Positions 16,333 to 24,394 of a DNA stretch of 64,000 nt are shown here, piece after piece. The stretch is from assembly GCA_020850475.1 (NCBI GenBank), contig JADZEO010000155.1:20339-84338 (forward strand), in the 5' to 3' direction. A model generated the notes under the pieces. The model was not told the DNA's origin and did not search any database. It was given only the letters and a program-made list of their open reading frames with translations. Each line of letters starts with the position of its first letter. The first letter of the stretch is position 1. A program made the position numbers and the translations under genes. The stretch comes from Bdellovibrionales bacterium (GTDB lineage Bacteria > Bdellovibrionota > Bdellovibrionia > Bdellovibrionales > UBA1609).

Positions 16333-16554
16333 CTATGGCTCCGATGACGATCTACTATTGGCTGCCGTTACCAAAAACGTATAGAGCAACGAGCCATCTG
16401 GTTGGCGAAGCGGGAAACAGGCTTGAACTAACCGATATCCAGGCGTCCATTTTTGCTTTCGCGCCTCAACAGCCAGTTCTTCGTATGCAATTGAAACGAG
16501 CTTCTGCTCCGGGATATTTTGGCGATCACATATAGTGAATTCAAAGAGGATCAT
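16333..16554 (-). CDS. Hypothetical protein at end of czc operon (73 aa)
   Basis: The ATG at 16554 has GGGAG upstream and starts immediately after the stop of the Fur-family gene. The protein is a small alpha/beta protein without signal peptide or recognised domain; it contains W-T-P-G-Y-R-L-V-Q-A-C-F-P-L. Last gene of the czc transcription unit; its end borders the regulatory region of the transfer operon. Confidence 0.6.
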   Translation of the reverse strand: MILFEFTICDRQNIPEQKLVSIAYEELAVEARKQKWTPGYRLVQACFPLRQPDGSLLYTFLVTAANSRSSSEP

Positions 16555-16555
16555 A

Positions 16556-17065
16556 TTAACTCTCCCGTTGAAAGTAGCTACACTCTGCCCAAAGAACATG
16601 CTCATGGACGGTCAACGATAATCCGTAACTTCCAGCGACCATAGACAGTTGGGTTTCAATAGCGGGAGAGTGGAATTCAAAAACCTCCGCGCAGTCTTTG
16701 CAGATTATGTGGTCATGATGAACTTCTGAATCCAATTCGTAGATAGTATGCCCTGAATCGTCAGATAAAGACTTCTTCAGAATTCCCGCAGACAGCAAAA
16801 CCGGACCAGAACGATATATGGTCGCAAAAGCAATGTCTGGTCTATGAATCTGAGCCAATTGCACTAGGTCTGGAATTGAAAAGTGCCTAGCATGACGAAA
16901 AATCACATCCATAATCGCCAGACGTGAATACGACTTTTTAAGTCGATGCTTTGACAAATGGCTATTCAGCTTATTGATCAGATCTTGAAAAGAAACCTGG
17001 GCCTTTCCGTTTGGGACAGACCGCGCCCGACCGCATGGCAGTAGTCTCTTTCTACCATGTTTCAT
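16556..17065 (-). CDS. Fur-family metal-responsive repressor (169 aa)
   Basis: The winged-helix N-terminal domain contains L-K-K-S-Y-S-R-L-A-I-M-D-V-I-F and I-A-F-A-T-I-Y-R (the family's A-T-V-Y-R recognition helix). The dimerisation domain begins with H-H-D-H-I-I-C-K-D-C, the usual metal and zinc site. The second C-x-x-C of many Fur/Zur proteins is absent; only one Cys remains near the C-terminus. The start ATG at 17065 overlaps the CDF gene stop as ATGA. It presumably senses zinc or another divalent metal and controls the efflux operon it belongs to; which metal cannot be told. Confidence 0.88.
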   Translation of the reverse strand: MKHGRKRLLPCGRARSVPNGKAQVSFQDLINKLNSHLSKHRLKKSYSRLAIMDVIFRHARHFSIPDLVQLAQIHRPDIAFATIYRSGPVLLSAGILKKSLSDDSGHTIYELDSEVHHDHIICKDCAEVFEFHSPAIETQLSMVAGSYGLSLTVHEHVLWAECSYFQRES

Positions 17066-17682
17066 TGGCAAGTAACGGCCCTCAATTCCTGCTTTGCAGC
17101 CTTAAATACCGCGAAACTCGATTGCAATCCAAGTCCCCCTATTAAAAAGGCGACGAGCAGGTCAGGCCACATGGTACCGGAAATAAAAACACCTCCGGCC
17201 GCAGCTATGACTGCTATATTTCCGATGGCATCGTTTCGGCTGCATAACCATACCGATTGGGCATTGCTATCTCCATTTCTATGACGAAATAGCATTATTG
17301 CTACTCCTACGTTTACGGCCAACGCCAAAAGGCCCATTGCACCCATCGTTGCAGCATGTGGATTCGAGCTAACGACAGCATTATAGATCGCTGTACCGAT
17401 AACCCAGGCCCCAAAGGCGGCCATCGAGGCGGCCTTAAGTTGTGAAGCGCGCGCCCTCCATTTGAGAGTCTGTCCGAGGACAAGTAGGCTAACTCCATAG
17501 TTAGCGGCGTCTCCCAAGAAATCAATGGAGTCGGCCTGTAGAGAAACGGATTGAGCAAAAAAACTAGCACTCACTTCAAGGAGAAACATGATGGCATTAA
17601 GTATTAAAGCTATCCACAAAACCCTCCGAAATTGAGGGTTTTGTGGAGACGCTGGGATATCGCAGCTCTGACAACCAACCAT
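17062..17682 (-). CDS. Cation diffusion facilitator-like metal transporter (206 aa)
   Basis: About five to six transmembrane helices are visible. The second bears A-D-S-I-D-F-L-G-D and the fifth C-S-R-N-D-A-I-G-N, the positions where CDF proteins bind Zn or Cd. It lacks the cytoplasmic C-terminal dimer domain, as do other short members of this subgroup. Role: proton-driven export of divalent metal from cytoplasm to periplasm, where the Czc tripartite pump can take over. The ATG at 17682 is preferred over an upstream TTG; GAAGG lies upstream. Confidence 0.88.
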   Translation of the reverse strand: MVGCQSCDIPASPQNPQFRRVLWIALILNAIMFLLEVSASFFAQSVSLQADSIDFLGDAANYGVSLLVLGQTLKWRARASQLKAASMAAFGAWVIGTAIYNAVVSSNPHAATMGAMGLLALAVNVGVAIMLFRHRNGDSNAQSVWLCSRNDAIGNIAVIAAAGGVFISGTMWPDLLVAFLIGGLGLQSSFAVFKAAKQELRAVTCQ

Positions 17683-17683
17683 G

Positions 17684-18028
17684 TTACTGAGCCTTCTTTT
17701 CAACCTTCATATTCGTATCCATTGTTAGTCCCTGATCCGGCTCAACAATCGCTGAATCGTGATCAAGAACTTTTAAGACAAGAGCTTCTCCAACTTTCTG
17801 ATCACTACATGAAGTTCCTGTTCTACCTCGATGTCTTCTAACCTGCTTACAGACCGAATGCAGAACATCGACCTTATCTCCTTCTTTAACCTCTGTTGAA
17901 CCGATGGCCACTCGCACCCCTTCCGGAATCTCCGATTTCTGTTCGTTTCCTTGAACTGAATGGGTATGGGCACAACCAAAGGCTGTGAAAGCCGCAAGCA
18001 TTAAACTCAAAAATCCTACCTTTTTCAT
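17684..18028 (-). CDS. Lipoprotein of czc operon (114 aa)
   Basis: The signal peptide ends in T-A-F-G-C (lipobox). The mature part starts with H-T-H and contains a small beta domain with V-K-E-G-D-K-V-D-V-L and two Cys in a basic stretch. No family recognised. It sits between the small Cys/His protein gene and the CDF gene, so an accessory role at the periplasmic face of the efflux pathway is likely but unproven. Confidence 0.75.
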   Translation of the reverse strand: MKKVGFLSLMLAAFTAFGCAHTHSVQGNEQKSEIPEGVRVAIGSTEVKEGDKVDVLHSVCKQVRRHRGRTGTSCSDQKVGEALVLKVLDHDSAIVEPDQGLTMDTNMKVEKKAQ

Positions 18029-18041
18029 TTTCGCTCCCTTA

Positions 18042-18299
18042 TTAGTGTTTTTTATGATTCTTCTCTGCTGCTTCGTGTGCCTTTAGGGCGTCCACGCAAG
18101 CCGTCGATTCAATGGTTTTTCCGTCACTTTTCATTGCCTTAAGACATCGATGTGCGTGTCGATCATTTTTTGCATCGGGGCATTCCGCCTTACACGCGTC
18201 GGCAAGCACAGTGCTTTTCTCCGCTTCAGAGTGCGCGAATGCCGGACCCGATGAGATGCCAAATAGAAAGACGAGAGCAGACACAATAACAATTTTCAT
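18042..18299 (-). CDS. Small periplasmic Cys/His protein of czc operon (85 aa)
   Basis: The signal peptide is cleaved near A-F-A-H-S. The mature 60 residues contain four Cys (A-C-K-A-E-C-P, H-R-C-L, T-A-C-V), several His and a His/Lys tail. The composition suggests a periplasmic metal-binding or sensing protein, directly downstream of the czcA-like gene. No named family is recognised. Confidence 0.75.
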   Translation of the reverse strand: MKIVIVSALVFLFGISSGPAFAHSEAEKSTVLADACKAECPDAKNDRHAHRCLKAMKSDGKTIESTACVDALKAHEAAEKNHKKH

Positions 18300-18313
18300 A
18301 TTCTTCCTTTCTG

Positions 18314-21300
18314 TTAGTGGGCAACACGCCCTTTCATCTTTGATTCAAAAACTGAAAACACCACCGGCAATACAATCAAAGTCAGTAGCGTTGAGGAAAT
18401 AATTCCTCCGATGACAACTGAAGCCAGGGGTTTTTGGACCTCGGCACCAACTCCTGTTGAAATCATCATCGGAATAAATCCAAAGACGGCAACGAGAGCT
18501 GTCATCATCACGGGGCGAAGACGCACAAGAGTCCCCTGAAGCACAAGTTCTTTTCCAGTTTTGCCTTCTGCCTTCAGTTGATTAAAGAAATTCACCAGGA
18601 CCACGCCGTTCAAAACGGCGATACCTGAAAGAGCGATAAATCCAATTCCTGCGGAAATACTAAATGGCAATCCATTCAGTATTAGGCCAATAACGCCACC
18701 AACAAGCGACATCGGAACACACGCAAAAATAAGAAGTGTTTCGCCAACGCTCCCGAAGGCCGCATACACCATCATCAGTACCAATATCAAAGCGAGCGGG
18801 GCCAAGATCATAAGACGCGATCTAGCTTGCTCTAAGTTTTTGAAGTTTCCGCCCCATTCAAAATAGTAGCCGTCCGGGAGTTTTACCTCTCTGGCAACTG
18901 ATTCCTGAGCCTCTTTAACGAAAGACTCCGTATCCCTTCCCCGAAGATTAATCAGGACCGCAGTTCTGCGATTTGAATTTTCTCTATTCACAGAACCGTA
19001 AGTTTCTCTAAATCCAATCGTCGCTAAATTCTTTAGCGGAACAATAGTGTTCGACCCAATCCCTACAGGCAGCTCACGTATCGTATCGAGATCTGATCTT
19101 GCTTCGTTGTCCAGTCTGACTACGATCGGAAACTTCTTTTCTGCTTCATATAAAAATCCTGCTTCTTCGCCTCCGAGCGCAATGGCAATAGAGTCAAGCA
19201 CGTCGGAAATAGAAGCATTATATCTTGCAAGATTACTCTCATTTGGCTCAATCCGAAGAACTGGAGAAGTTCCAGCGAGATCCACCTCAACGTCGCCAGC
19301 TCCATTGACTTTGGATATGACTTCCTGAGTTTTCTTTGCAAATTCGACGAGCTTATCCAGATCAGGACCAAAAATCTTAACAGCCACATCAGCTCTAGTG
19401 CCTTCCAGTAGCTCATTAAAACGCATCTGAATCGGTTGCGACGCAAGATAGGTTTGGCCAGGAAGCTCTCGATTCAATTTTTGCAAAAGAGCATCGGTCA
19501 GCTCTTGATAGGTACGTCTATTACCATCCACTTTTGGCCACGCTGAGCGTGGCTTAAGCATAATGTAGGTGTCGGAGACATTGACACCCATCGGATCAGT
19601 CGCAACTTCGCTGGTCCCAATTCTTGAGAATACATGATCGACTTCAGGAAATGTTTCTACGACTACGTCCGCCTTCTTTTGAAACTCAATAGATTGGCTG
19701 AGACTTGCATTCACTGGTCGGATCATGTGAAAGGCAAAGGAGCCTTCCCCAAGTTGCGGAAGAAACTCTGCTCCGCGGGTCATGAAAAGACCTACTCCGA
19801 GAACGACCGAGGCCGCCGCGAGTGCCATTGTCAATTTTGAGCGCTTATATGACCACTCAAATGCAGGCACATAGATCCGACGAATCCAGCTCATCAGTCG
19901 TGGCTCCTTATCGCTCGTGCTGCCCGAAAGAAAAAGGCTTGCTAAAGCGGGAGCTGTCGTAAACGAGAGTACAAAGGCGGCAAGAACGGCAATCGCAAAA
20001 GTCGAAGCCATCGGAATGAACATCTTTCCCTCAACCCCGGTAAGCGCAAAAACAGGCAAAAAGACCATCACGATAATGAACTGGCCAAATCCGGCAGCAG
20101 ATCGGATTTCAACGGTGGCTTCGTAAACAGCTTCTTTCACCTCTTCAGCAGAAAGACTTCTCCCAATTTTTTTGCTTCGGTCGTGAATAAATCTTACGCA
20201 GTTATCAAGAACGATGACCGTACCATCCACGATAATTCCAAAGTCAAGCGCACCCAGGCTCATTAGGTTTCCAGAGATTCCCAATGGCTTCATGACAAGA
20301 AATGTTGCGAGTAGTGAAAATGGAATCGTAAGCGCCGTAATAAGTGCCGCGCGTATATTGCCAAGCAATATCAAAAGAATCACGGTCACCAGCACCGCCC
20401 CCATAATGAGGTTATGCTCAACGGTGCCAAGAGTAGCGTTCACCAGATCGGAACGGTTGTAGACAGTAGTAAGCTCAACATCTTTAGGCAGCGTCTTTTT
20501 GATCTCTTCAATTTTTTCATGAACGCGAGTCGAGACAGTGCGGCTATTTTCGCCAAGCAGCATCATCACGGTTCCCAAAACCGCTTCGTCTCCGTCATAT
20601 GTCGCAGCGCCTGTTCTAAGCTCCTTTCCTAGTGCGACTTTCGCAATGTCTCCTATAGTGACGATCCTAAAGGACTCAAGGGTCTTAACCGGAATGCGCT
20701 CAATCTCTTTGGCCGATTTAATGAGTCCCACGCCTTGAACGAGAAATTGTTCAGCCGTTTGTTCGACATATCCACCACCGACATTTCGATTCACTTTCCC
20801 TAAAGCCTCTTTTATTTCATCGAAATGAATTCCATTAGCGGCCATTTTTTTGGGATCAGGCTGCACATGATACTGTTTCTCGAATCCTCCGGAGGTATTG
20901 ATTTCCGCTACCCCTTCGGCAGTGAGAAGTCGTGGTTTAATAAACCAGTCCTGAAGAGACTTAAGCTCCATAAGTTGTTTCGTGCGCGCATCTCCCTGAG
21001 CACGTTCTTTAAAATCGATCACGTACTGGTAAATCTCACCGAGACCTGTAGAAATTGGGCCTAGTTCTGGGCGCGCCTGGGCTGGCAAGTCTCCAGAAAC
21101 ACCTTGCAACCGTTCGGTTACGAGCTGCCTAGCCCGATAGATATCAACTTCGTCCTTGAAAATGATAGTTACCTGAGAAAGTCCAAACCGCGTAATTGAA
21201 CGAACTTGTTCAACACCGCCAATGCCCCTCATAGATGATTCAACTGGAAAAGTAATGGTTCTTTCAATCTCCTCGGGTGCAAGTCCCTCGATGACCGTAT

Positions 21301-21448
21301 TGATTTGCACCTGATTGTTTGTAATATCGGGAACCGCGTCGATAGGAAGACGTTGGAAGCTATAGAGTCCAGCTACCACCATAAGGAGAGTTACAAACAG
21401 AACCACTCCACGATTGTAAATTGATATGCGTATAATCTGGTTCAACAT
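18314..21448 (-). CDS. czcA: Heavy-metal efflux RND pump, CzcA type (1044 aa)
   Basis: The inner-membrane pump exports divalent cations using the proton gradient. The protein has twelve transmembrane helices and two large periplasmic loops. Helix 4 (about residue 400) carries G-A-L-D-F-G-I-I-V-D-G, the D-F-G-x-x-x-D proton-relay signature of the Co/Zn/Cd (HME1/2) branch, in contrast to the second RND pump of the element. Full family length. The gene follows czcC- and czcB-like genes in the order C-B-A and is followed by small metal-binding proteins, a CDF and a Fur regulator. Confidence 0.95.
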   Translation of the reverse strand: MLNQIIRISIYNRGVVLFVTLLMVVAGLYSFQRLPIDAVPDITNNQVQINTVIEGLAPEEIERTITFPVESSMRGIGGVEQVRSITRFGLSQVTIIFKDEVDIYRARQLVTERLQGVSGDLPAQARPELGPISTGLGEIYQYVIDFKERAQGDARTKQLMELKSLQDWFIKPRLLTAEGVAEINTSGGFEKQYHVQPDPKKMAANGIHFDEIKEALGKVNRNVGGGYVEQTAEQFLVQGVGLIKSAKEIERIPVKTLESFRIVTIGDIAKVALGKELRTGAATYDGDEAVLGTVMMLLGENSRTVSTRVHEKIEEIKKTLPKDVELTTVYNRSDLVNATLGTVEHNLIMGAVLVTVILLILLGNIRAALITALTIPFSLLATFLVMKPLGISGNLMSLGALDFGIIVDGTVIVLDNCVRFIHDRSKKIGRSLSAEEVKEAVYEATVEIRSAAGFGQFIIVMVFLPVFALTGVEGKMFIPMASTFAIAVLAAFVLSFTTAPALASLFLSGSTSDKEPRLMSWIRRIYVPAFEWSYKRSKLTMALAAASVVLGVGLFMTRGAEFLPQLGEGSFAFHMIRPVNASLSQSIEFQKKADVVVETFPEVDHVFSRIGTSEVATDPMGVNVSDTYIMLKPRSAWPKVDGNRRTYQELTDALLQKLNRELPGQTYLASQPIQMRFNELLEGTRADVAVKIFGPDLDKLVEFAKKTQEVISKVNGAGDVEVDLAGTSPVLRIEPNESNLARYNASISDVLDSIAIALGGEEAGFLYEAEKKFPIVVRLDNEARSDLDTIRELPVGIGSNTIVPLKNLATIGFRETYGSVNRENSNRRTAVLINLRGRDTESFVKEAQESVAREVKLPDGYYFEWGGNFKNLEQARSRLMILAPLALILVLMMVYAAFGSVGETLLIFACVPMSLVGGVIGLILNGLPFSISAGIGFIALSGIAVLNGVVLVNFFNQLKAEGKTGKELVLQGTLVRLRPVMMTALVAVFGFIPMMISTGVGAEVQKPLASVVIGGIISSTLLTLIVLPVVFSVFESKMKGRVAH

Positions 21449-21462
21449 GATCTGCTCCTAAA

Positions 21463-22056
21463 CTAGTGTGAGTGGCCTTCAGGTGCGCCGCCAAAGGCTG
21501 CGATTTCGGCAATTCGTAAAAAACCAAGTCCTTGAATTACAATTTCGTCGCCGGGTCTTATGTCCTTAGACCGAATGCGGACTTTGTCTTGTGAACGATT
21601 CACTTCTGAAAAATCGACACGCTTATAAAACCCATTTCGATAGCGGAACACATTTATCTCCGCCACAGCCGTTACAATGGCGCTCTTTGGAAGTTCAATG
21701 GATTCGCTCGATACCTTGACGCGCGAAAGTTCAAAGTTTTTTTCCGCTTCAGGCGAAAGTTTGAAACCATCGGACTCACTCGCTTCTAAAATTCCTTTAT
21801 CTGGACCTACCTGCGCACTTTCTTCGTGTTCACCATGTTCATCCGACTTTCCGTGTTCATGGGACTCCTCATGTTCGTCGGCCCCAGAATGTTCATCTTC
21901 TTTTTCATGTTCATCGTGTTTGTGACCGTCTTCCTTGTGCTCATCATGGTCGGCATGAGCAGTTTCTTTTTCATGCTTATGTTCATTTTTTTGAGCGTTT
22001 ACGGCGAAAGCCGCCAAATAGGCAAAAACAGCAACTATCATTAGTAAGCGCTTCAT
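21463..22056 (-). CDS. His-rich minimal RND membrane-fusion protein, CzcB-like (197 aa)
   Basis: After a signal peptide (cleavage near N-A-Q), residues 25-80 are extremely His/Glu/Asp-rich (repeats such as H-D-E-H and H-E-K) and should bind several metal ions. The remainder matches only the beta-barrel and membrane-proximal portions of CzcB (D-E-I-V-I-Q-G-L near the C-terminus). The lipoyl and alpha-hairpin regions of normal adaptors, about 400 residues long, are missing, with no sign of a frameshift. The TAA-proximal end carries G-H-S-H. It overlaps the OMF gene by 4 bases, in place of a regular adaptor. Confidence 0.75.
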   Translation of the reverse strand: MKRLLMIVAVFAYLAAFAVNAQKNEHKHEKETAHADHDEHKEDGHKHDEHEKEDEHSGADEHEESHEHGKSDEHGEHEESAQVGPDKGILEASESDGFKLSPEAEKNFELSRVKVSSESIELPKSAIVTAVAEINVFRYRNGFYKRVDFSEVNRSQDKVRIRSKDIRPGDEIVIQGLGFLRIAEIAAFGGAPEGHSH

Positions 22057-23306
22057 AGAATCACCTCTGAAAACTGATTGTCGATAATGAGTATCGAACC
22101 GAGTGCCTCAAGAGCGTCCCGCTCCGATTCGTTTCTCTTTTCTTCTAGCTCAATAAGCTGACGATGTGCCTCAATGACAAGCGAGCTTGGAACAAGTCCT
22201 CTAAAGAAGTGGCGCTCAACACGTTCGTGTTTTTCTTCGGCAGACTTATCGGTGATCGAAGCTTTAAGGGTTGAAACAGTCGCTTGATATTTTTTGACCA
22301 ACTGCTCGCGCATGCCGATGATCTTACGTCCAGTAAGACTACGACTCATTTCCGCTTCGACCAGCTTTTGTGCGCCATAAGCGCGACCAGAGCCATTGAG
22401 GCTAAAAATTGGCAGTGGCATTGAAAGAGACAAACCAAAATAATTTTCGCTCGATCCACCATCTTTTTGGATCTTGACCGCCGGACCCACTTTAAGATCG
22501 GGCCAGGCGTCCGCATCAGCTTTCTCCTTTTGCCCTTTCGCGGCAATAAGCTCGCCCTCAGCGAAGCGCATATGGGGAGACGATTCGACTTTGCTTTGGG
22601 TAGATACCTCGGGCCAATTGACTTTATGATCCGGCAAGTTTTTTTGAATGGTTTCGCGTGAGATATTTGTGGAGGCTGACAGTTCTTGTAGAAGTTGCTC
22701 CTGCTCGTTTCTTAGCTTCACCAGATTCAGTTGATGGTCTGACGTTGCCATCCTAAATACAGAAAGTGAGACTTCTTGCTCAGGGGAGAGCGCGGCCTTT
22801 CCCCTGTATTGGCCAATAATCTTTGAGAATGTGCTAACCGATTCTTCTTCTATTTTAATTTCATGTTTTAAATGATTGAGACGATAGAATTTCAAAATGA
22901 GTTCAAGCTTTGCCTGGGATGAGTTCAAATCTCGTCCTGCCTTTGCTTTTTGGAATTCGCCTTGGGCTTCCTGGATAGCCGCCCCTCTCTTGCCTCCTAG
23001 GCGGATGTCAAATAAAAGAGCCGCCGTAGTTTCAGACTTATCCGAGCCCTTTTGCACGCTTTCTGCCTCAAGTTCAGGATTTCGCCACTGGCTAGCAATG
23101 CCTTCGAGGTTATTTGCGGCTTTAAGTTGCTGCTCAGAAATTTGAATTTCAGATGATTGGCTGACGGCACACTTCACAAGCTCTTCGTACCCTTTGGGCT
23201 GACAGTCTTTCGTCTGAGCAGAGCTGGGCACAGCCGCTGTTAAAAGGAGGAGGCCGATGCCTCCTCCTATAATCGCCTTCGGTCTCAGTTTACTATGGCC
23301 TTTCAC
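22053..23306 (-). CDS. czcC: Outer-membrane efflux channel, CzcC/TolC family (417 aa)
   Basis: The start chosen is GTG 23306 with GGAGG five bases upstream; earlier in-frame codons lie in the preceding small lipoprotein gene and are not needed. A signal peptide (G-L-L-L-L-T-A-A-V-P-S-S-A-Q) precedes the usual long helical repeats with Q-I-S-E-Q-Q-L-K-A-A-N and A-E-G-E-L-I-A-A-K-G-Q. Two TolC-type repeats give the trimeric outer-membrane channel of the pump. Located immediately before the czcB- and czcA-like genes. Confidence 0.88.
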   Translation of the reverse strand: MKGHSKLRPKAIIGGGIGLLLLTAAVPSSAQTKDCQPKGYEELVKCAVSQSSEIQISEQQLKAANNLEGIASQWRNPELEAESVQKGSDKSETTAALLFDIRLGGKRGAAIQEAQGEFQKAKAGRDLNSSQAKLELILKFYRLNHLKHEIKIEEESVSTFSKIIGQYRGKAALSPEQEVSLSVFRMATSDHQLNLVKLRNEQEQLLQELSASTNISRETIQKNLPDHKVNWPEVSTQSKVESSPHMRFAEGELIAAKGQKEKADADAWPDLKVGPAVKIQKDGGSSENYFGLSLSMPLPIFSLNGSGRAYGAQKLVEAEMSRSLTGRKIIGMREQLVKKYQATVSTLKASITDKSAEEKHERVERHFFRGLVPSSLVIEAHRQLIELEEKRNESERDALEALGSILIIDNQFSEVIL

Positions 23307-23463
23307 GATATCCTCCACGAACTGCGCCAGGTTTCGGCGTCGTCTCTTGGTTGCATTGGGTTTCTGATGAGTCTGAACTCTGCACGCAATTCGGTTTGCG
23401 CTCCACAGAGGAGCAGGCAATGAAAAAAAGCGGCAGGAAAATTAAAAGTAAACGTGCGTACAC
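23293..23463 (-). CDS. Tiny lipoprotein overlapping czcC start (56 aa)
   Basis: The start is GTG 23463 with AGGAGG four bases upstream. The product begins with a basic residue, then a hydrophobic stretch, and has a perfect lipobox F-I-A-C-S-S. The mature 40 residues are polar with two more Cys (P-N-C and T-Q-C-N). The stop TAG at 23293-23295 lies 14 bases inside the czcC coding region, so translation is coupled. Comparable small lipoproteins are easily missed by gene finders. Function unknown. Confidence 0.7.
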   Translation of the reverse strand: MYARLLLIFLPLFFIACSSVERKPNCVQSSDSSETQCNQETTPKPGAVRGGYRERP

Positions 23464-23513
23464 ATAACCTCCTAATGGCTGTGAAAAATGGCTAGATTGA
23501 TTTTTGAAAATGC

Positions 23514-23837
23514 CTAGACGATAGGAGGTCTAAAAAGGCTGGAGGGATAATCCGAGGGCAACGTGGCTAGATACGTCGGGGGCAAGATTTTCTTAACTGG
23601 AGCAACCAAACCACTCGAAGCGGTAGACACCACGAACGCACAATGCCCGAGGTGGCAACTATGACAGGGAGAGCCTTCATGATGCCAGTCAGAAGCCGGA
23701 GCTGAGTCGCTACTATTAGTATGGATGTCGACGGCAAGAATCTGCGCTTCATGGCTCTCAATGCAAACGCCATCGGTCCCGGTTAGTACACCAGCCAATG
23801 TCGCGAAAACTAAGAACAATGAAACTACAATTCTCAT
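23514..23837 (-). CDS. CzcI-like small exported His/Cys protein (107 aa)
   Basis: The ATG at 23837 has AGGAGATGAG upstream; an upstream in-frame extension is not supported. The signal peptide ends near V-L-T-G. The mature part contains D-W-H-H-E-G-S-P-C-H-S-C-H-L-G-H-C, a dense His/Cys metal-binding motif, similar in kind to the short CzcI/DUF2946-type proteins that stand first in many czc operons. It is the first gene of this operon. It may sense or buffer periplasmic metal. Confidence 0.7.
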   Translation of the reverse strand: MRIVVSLFLVFATLAGVLTGTDGVCIESHEAQILAVDIHTNSSDSAPASDWHHEGSPCHSCHLGHCAFVVSTASSGLVAPVKKILPPTYLATLPSDYPSSLFRPPIV

Positions 23838-23923
23838 CCTCTCATCTCCTAACACCAAGTTTATTCTTAAGCAATTAGTTCTGTTCCTTAAACATTTGGC
23901 GGCGCGTAAGTTACTTCTTTGCT

Positions 23924-24394
23924 CTAAATTACTTTTCGCCAAGTCAAACTTGAAACCACTAGCACAGTAGTTATTGCCGCGATCCCTGTAGCGCACAAAA
24001 ATTGTCCGGAATCCAGAAGTCTGTCTGCAAAGACCTGCTCACAAAGTACCCAAGAAAGCGGAAAATAGAAAACCACTGAAGTCACTAGGCCAGGAGAGTA
24101 TTCTCGGAATAGTAAGCTTGCGAGTAAGTGAAAAACTCCATTCATTGCAAGCGCAAGCTGGGCGGCTACCGCTAATAAAATATAGATTCCTCCGTTGTCC
24201 TCACGTGCGCCGGTAACTGATAGGTGAATAACAACTAAAAAAATTGGTATGTGACTCAGGAAATAAAATCTTCTAGTAGTTATGGAACCGAATCGGCGTC
24301 TCGCCCAGCTCGGAAAATCTAAAAACCACTCCTCCAAGCAGTGTAAAAAAAGAGCAATTGGGACTAACAGAAATAATTGCTGAGTCGTGAACAT
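23924..24394 (-). CDS. HXXEE-motif integral membrane protein (156 aa)
   Basis: Five or so hydrophobic helices are present, with H-C-L-E-E (residues 18-22) in the first, matching the HXXEE family of unknown function; conserved acidic and His residues inside helices suggest an enzyme or metal-site membrane protein. The ATG directly follows the TGA of the histidine kinase gene. It is the last gene of the YcaO/sigma54 cassette. Confidence 0.8.
   Translation of the reverse strand: MFTTQQLFLLVPIALFLHCLEEWFLDFPSWARRRFGSITTRRFYFLSHIPIFLVVIHLSVTGAREDNGGIYILLAVAAQLALAMNGVFHLLASLLFREYSPGLVTSVVFYFPLSWVLCEQVFADRLLDSGQFLCATGIAAITTVLVVSSLTWRKVI

Noticed and set aside
23307..23420. N-terminal extension of the CzcC-like protein
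   Set aside because: It overlaps the small lipoprotein gene and has no ribosome site; GTG 23306 gives a clean signal peptide.
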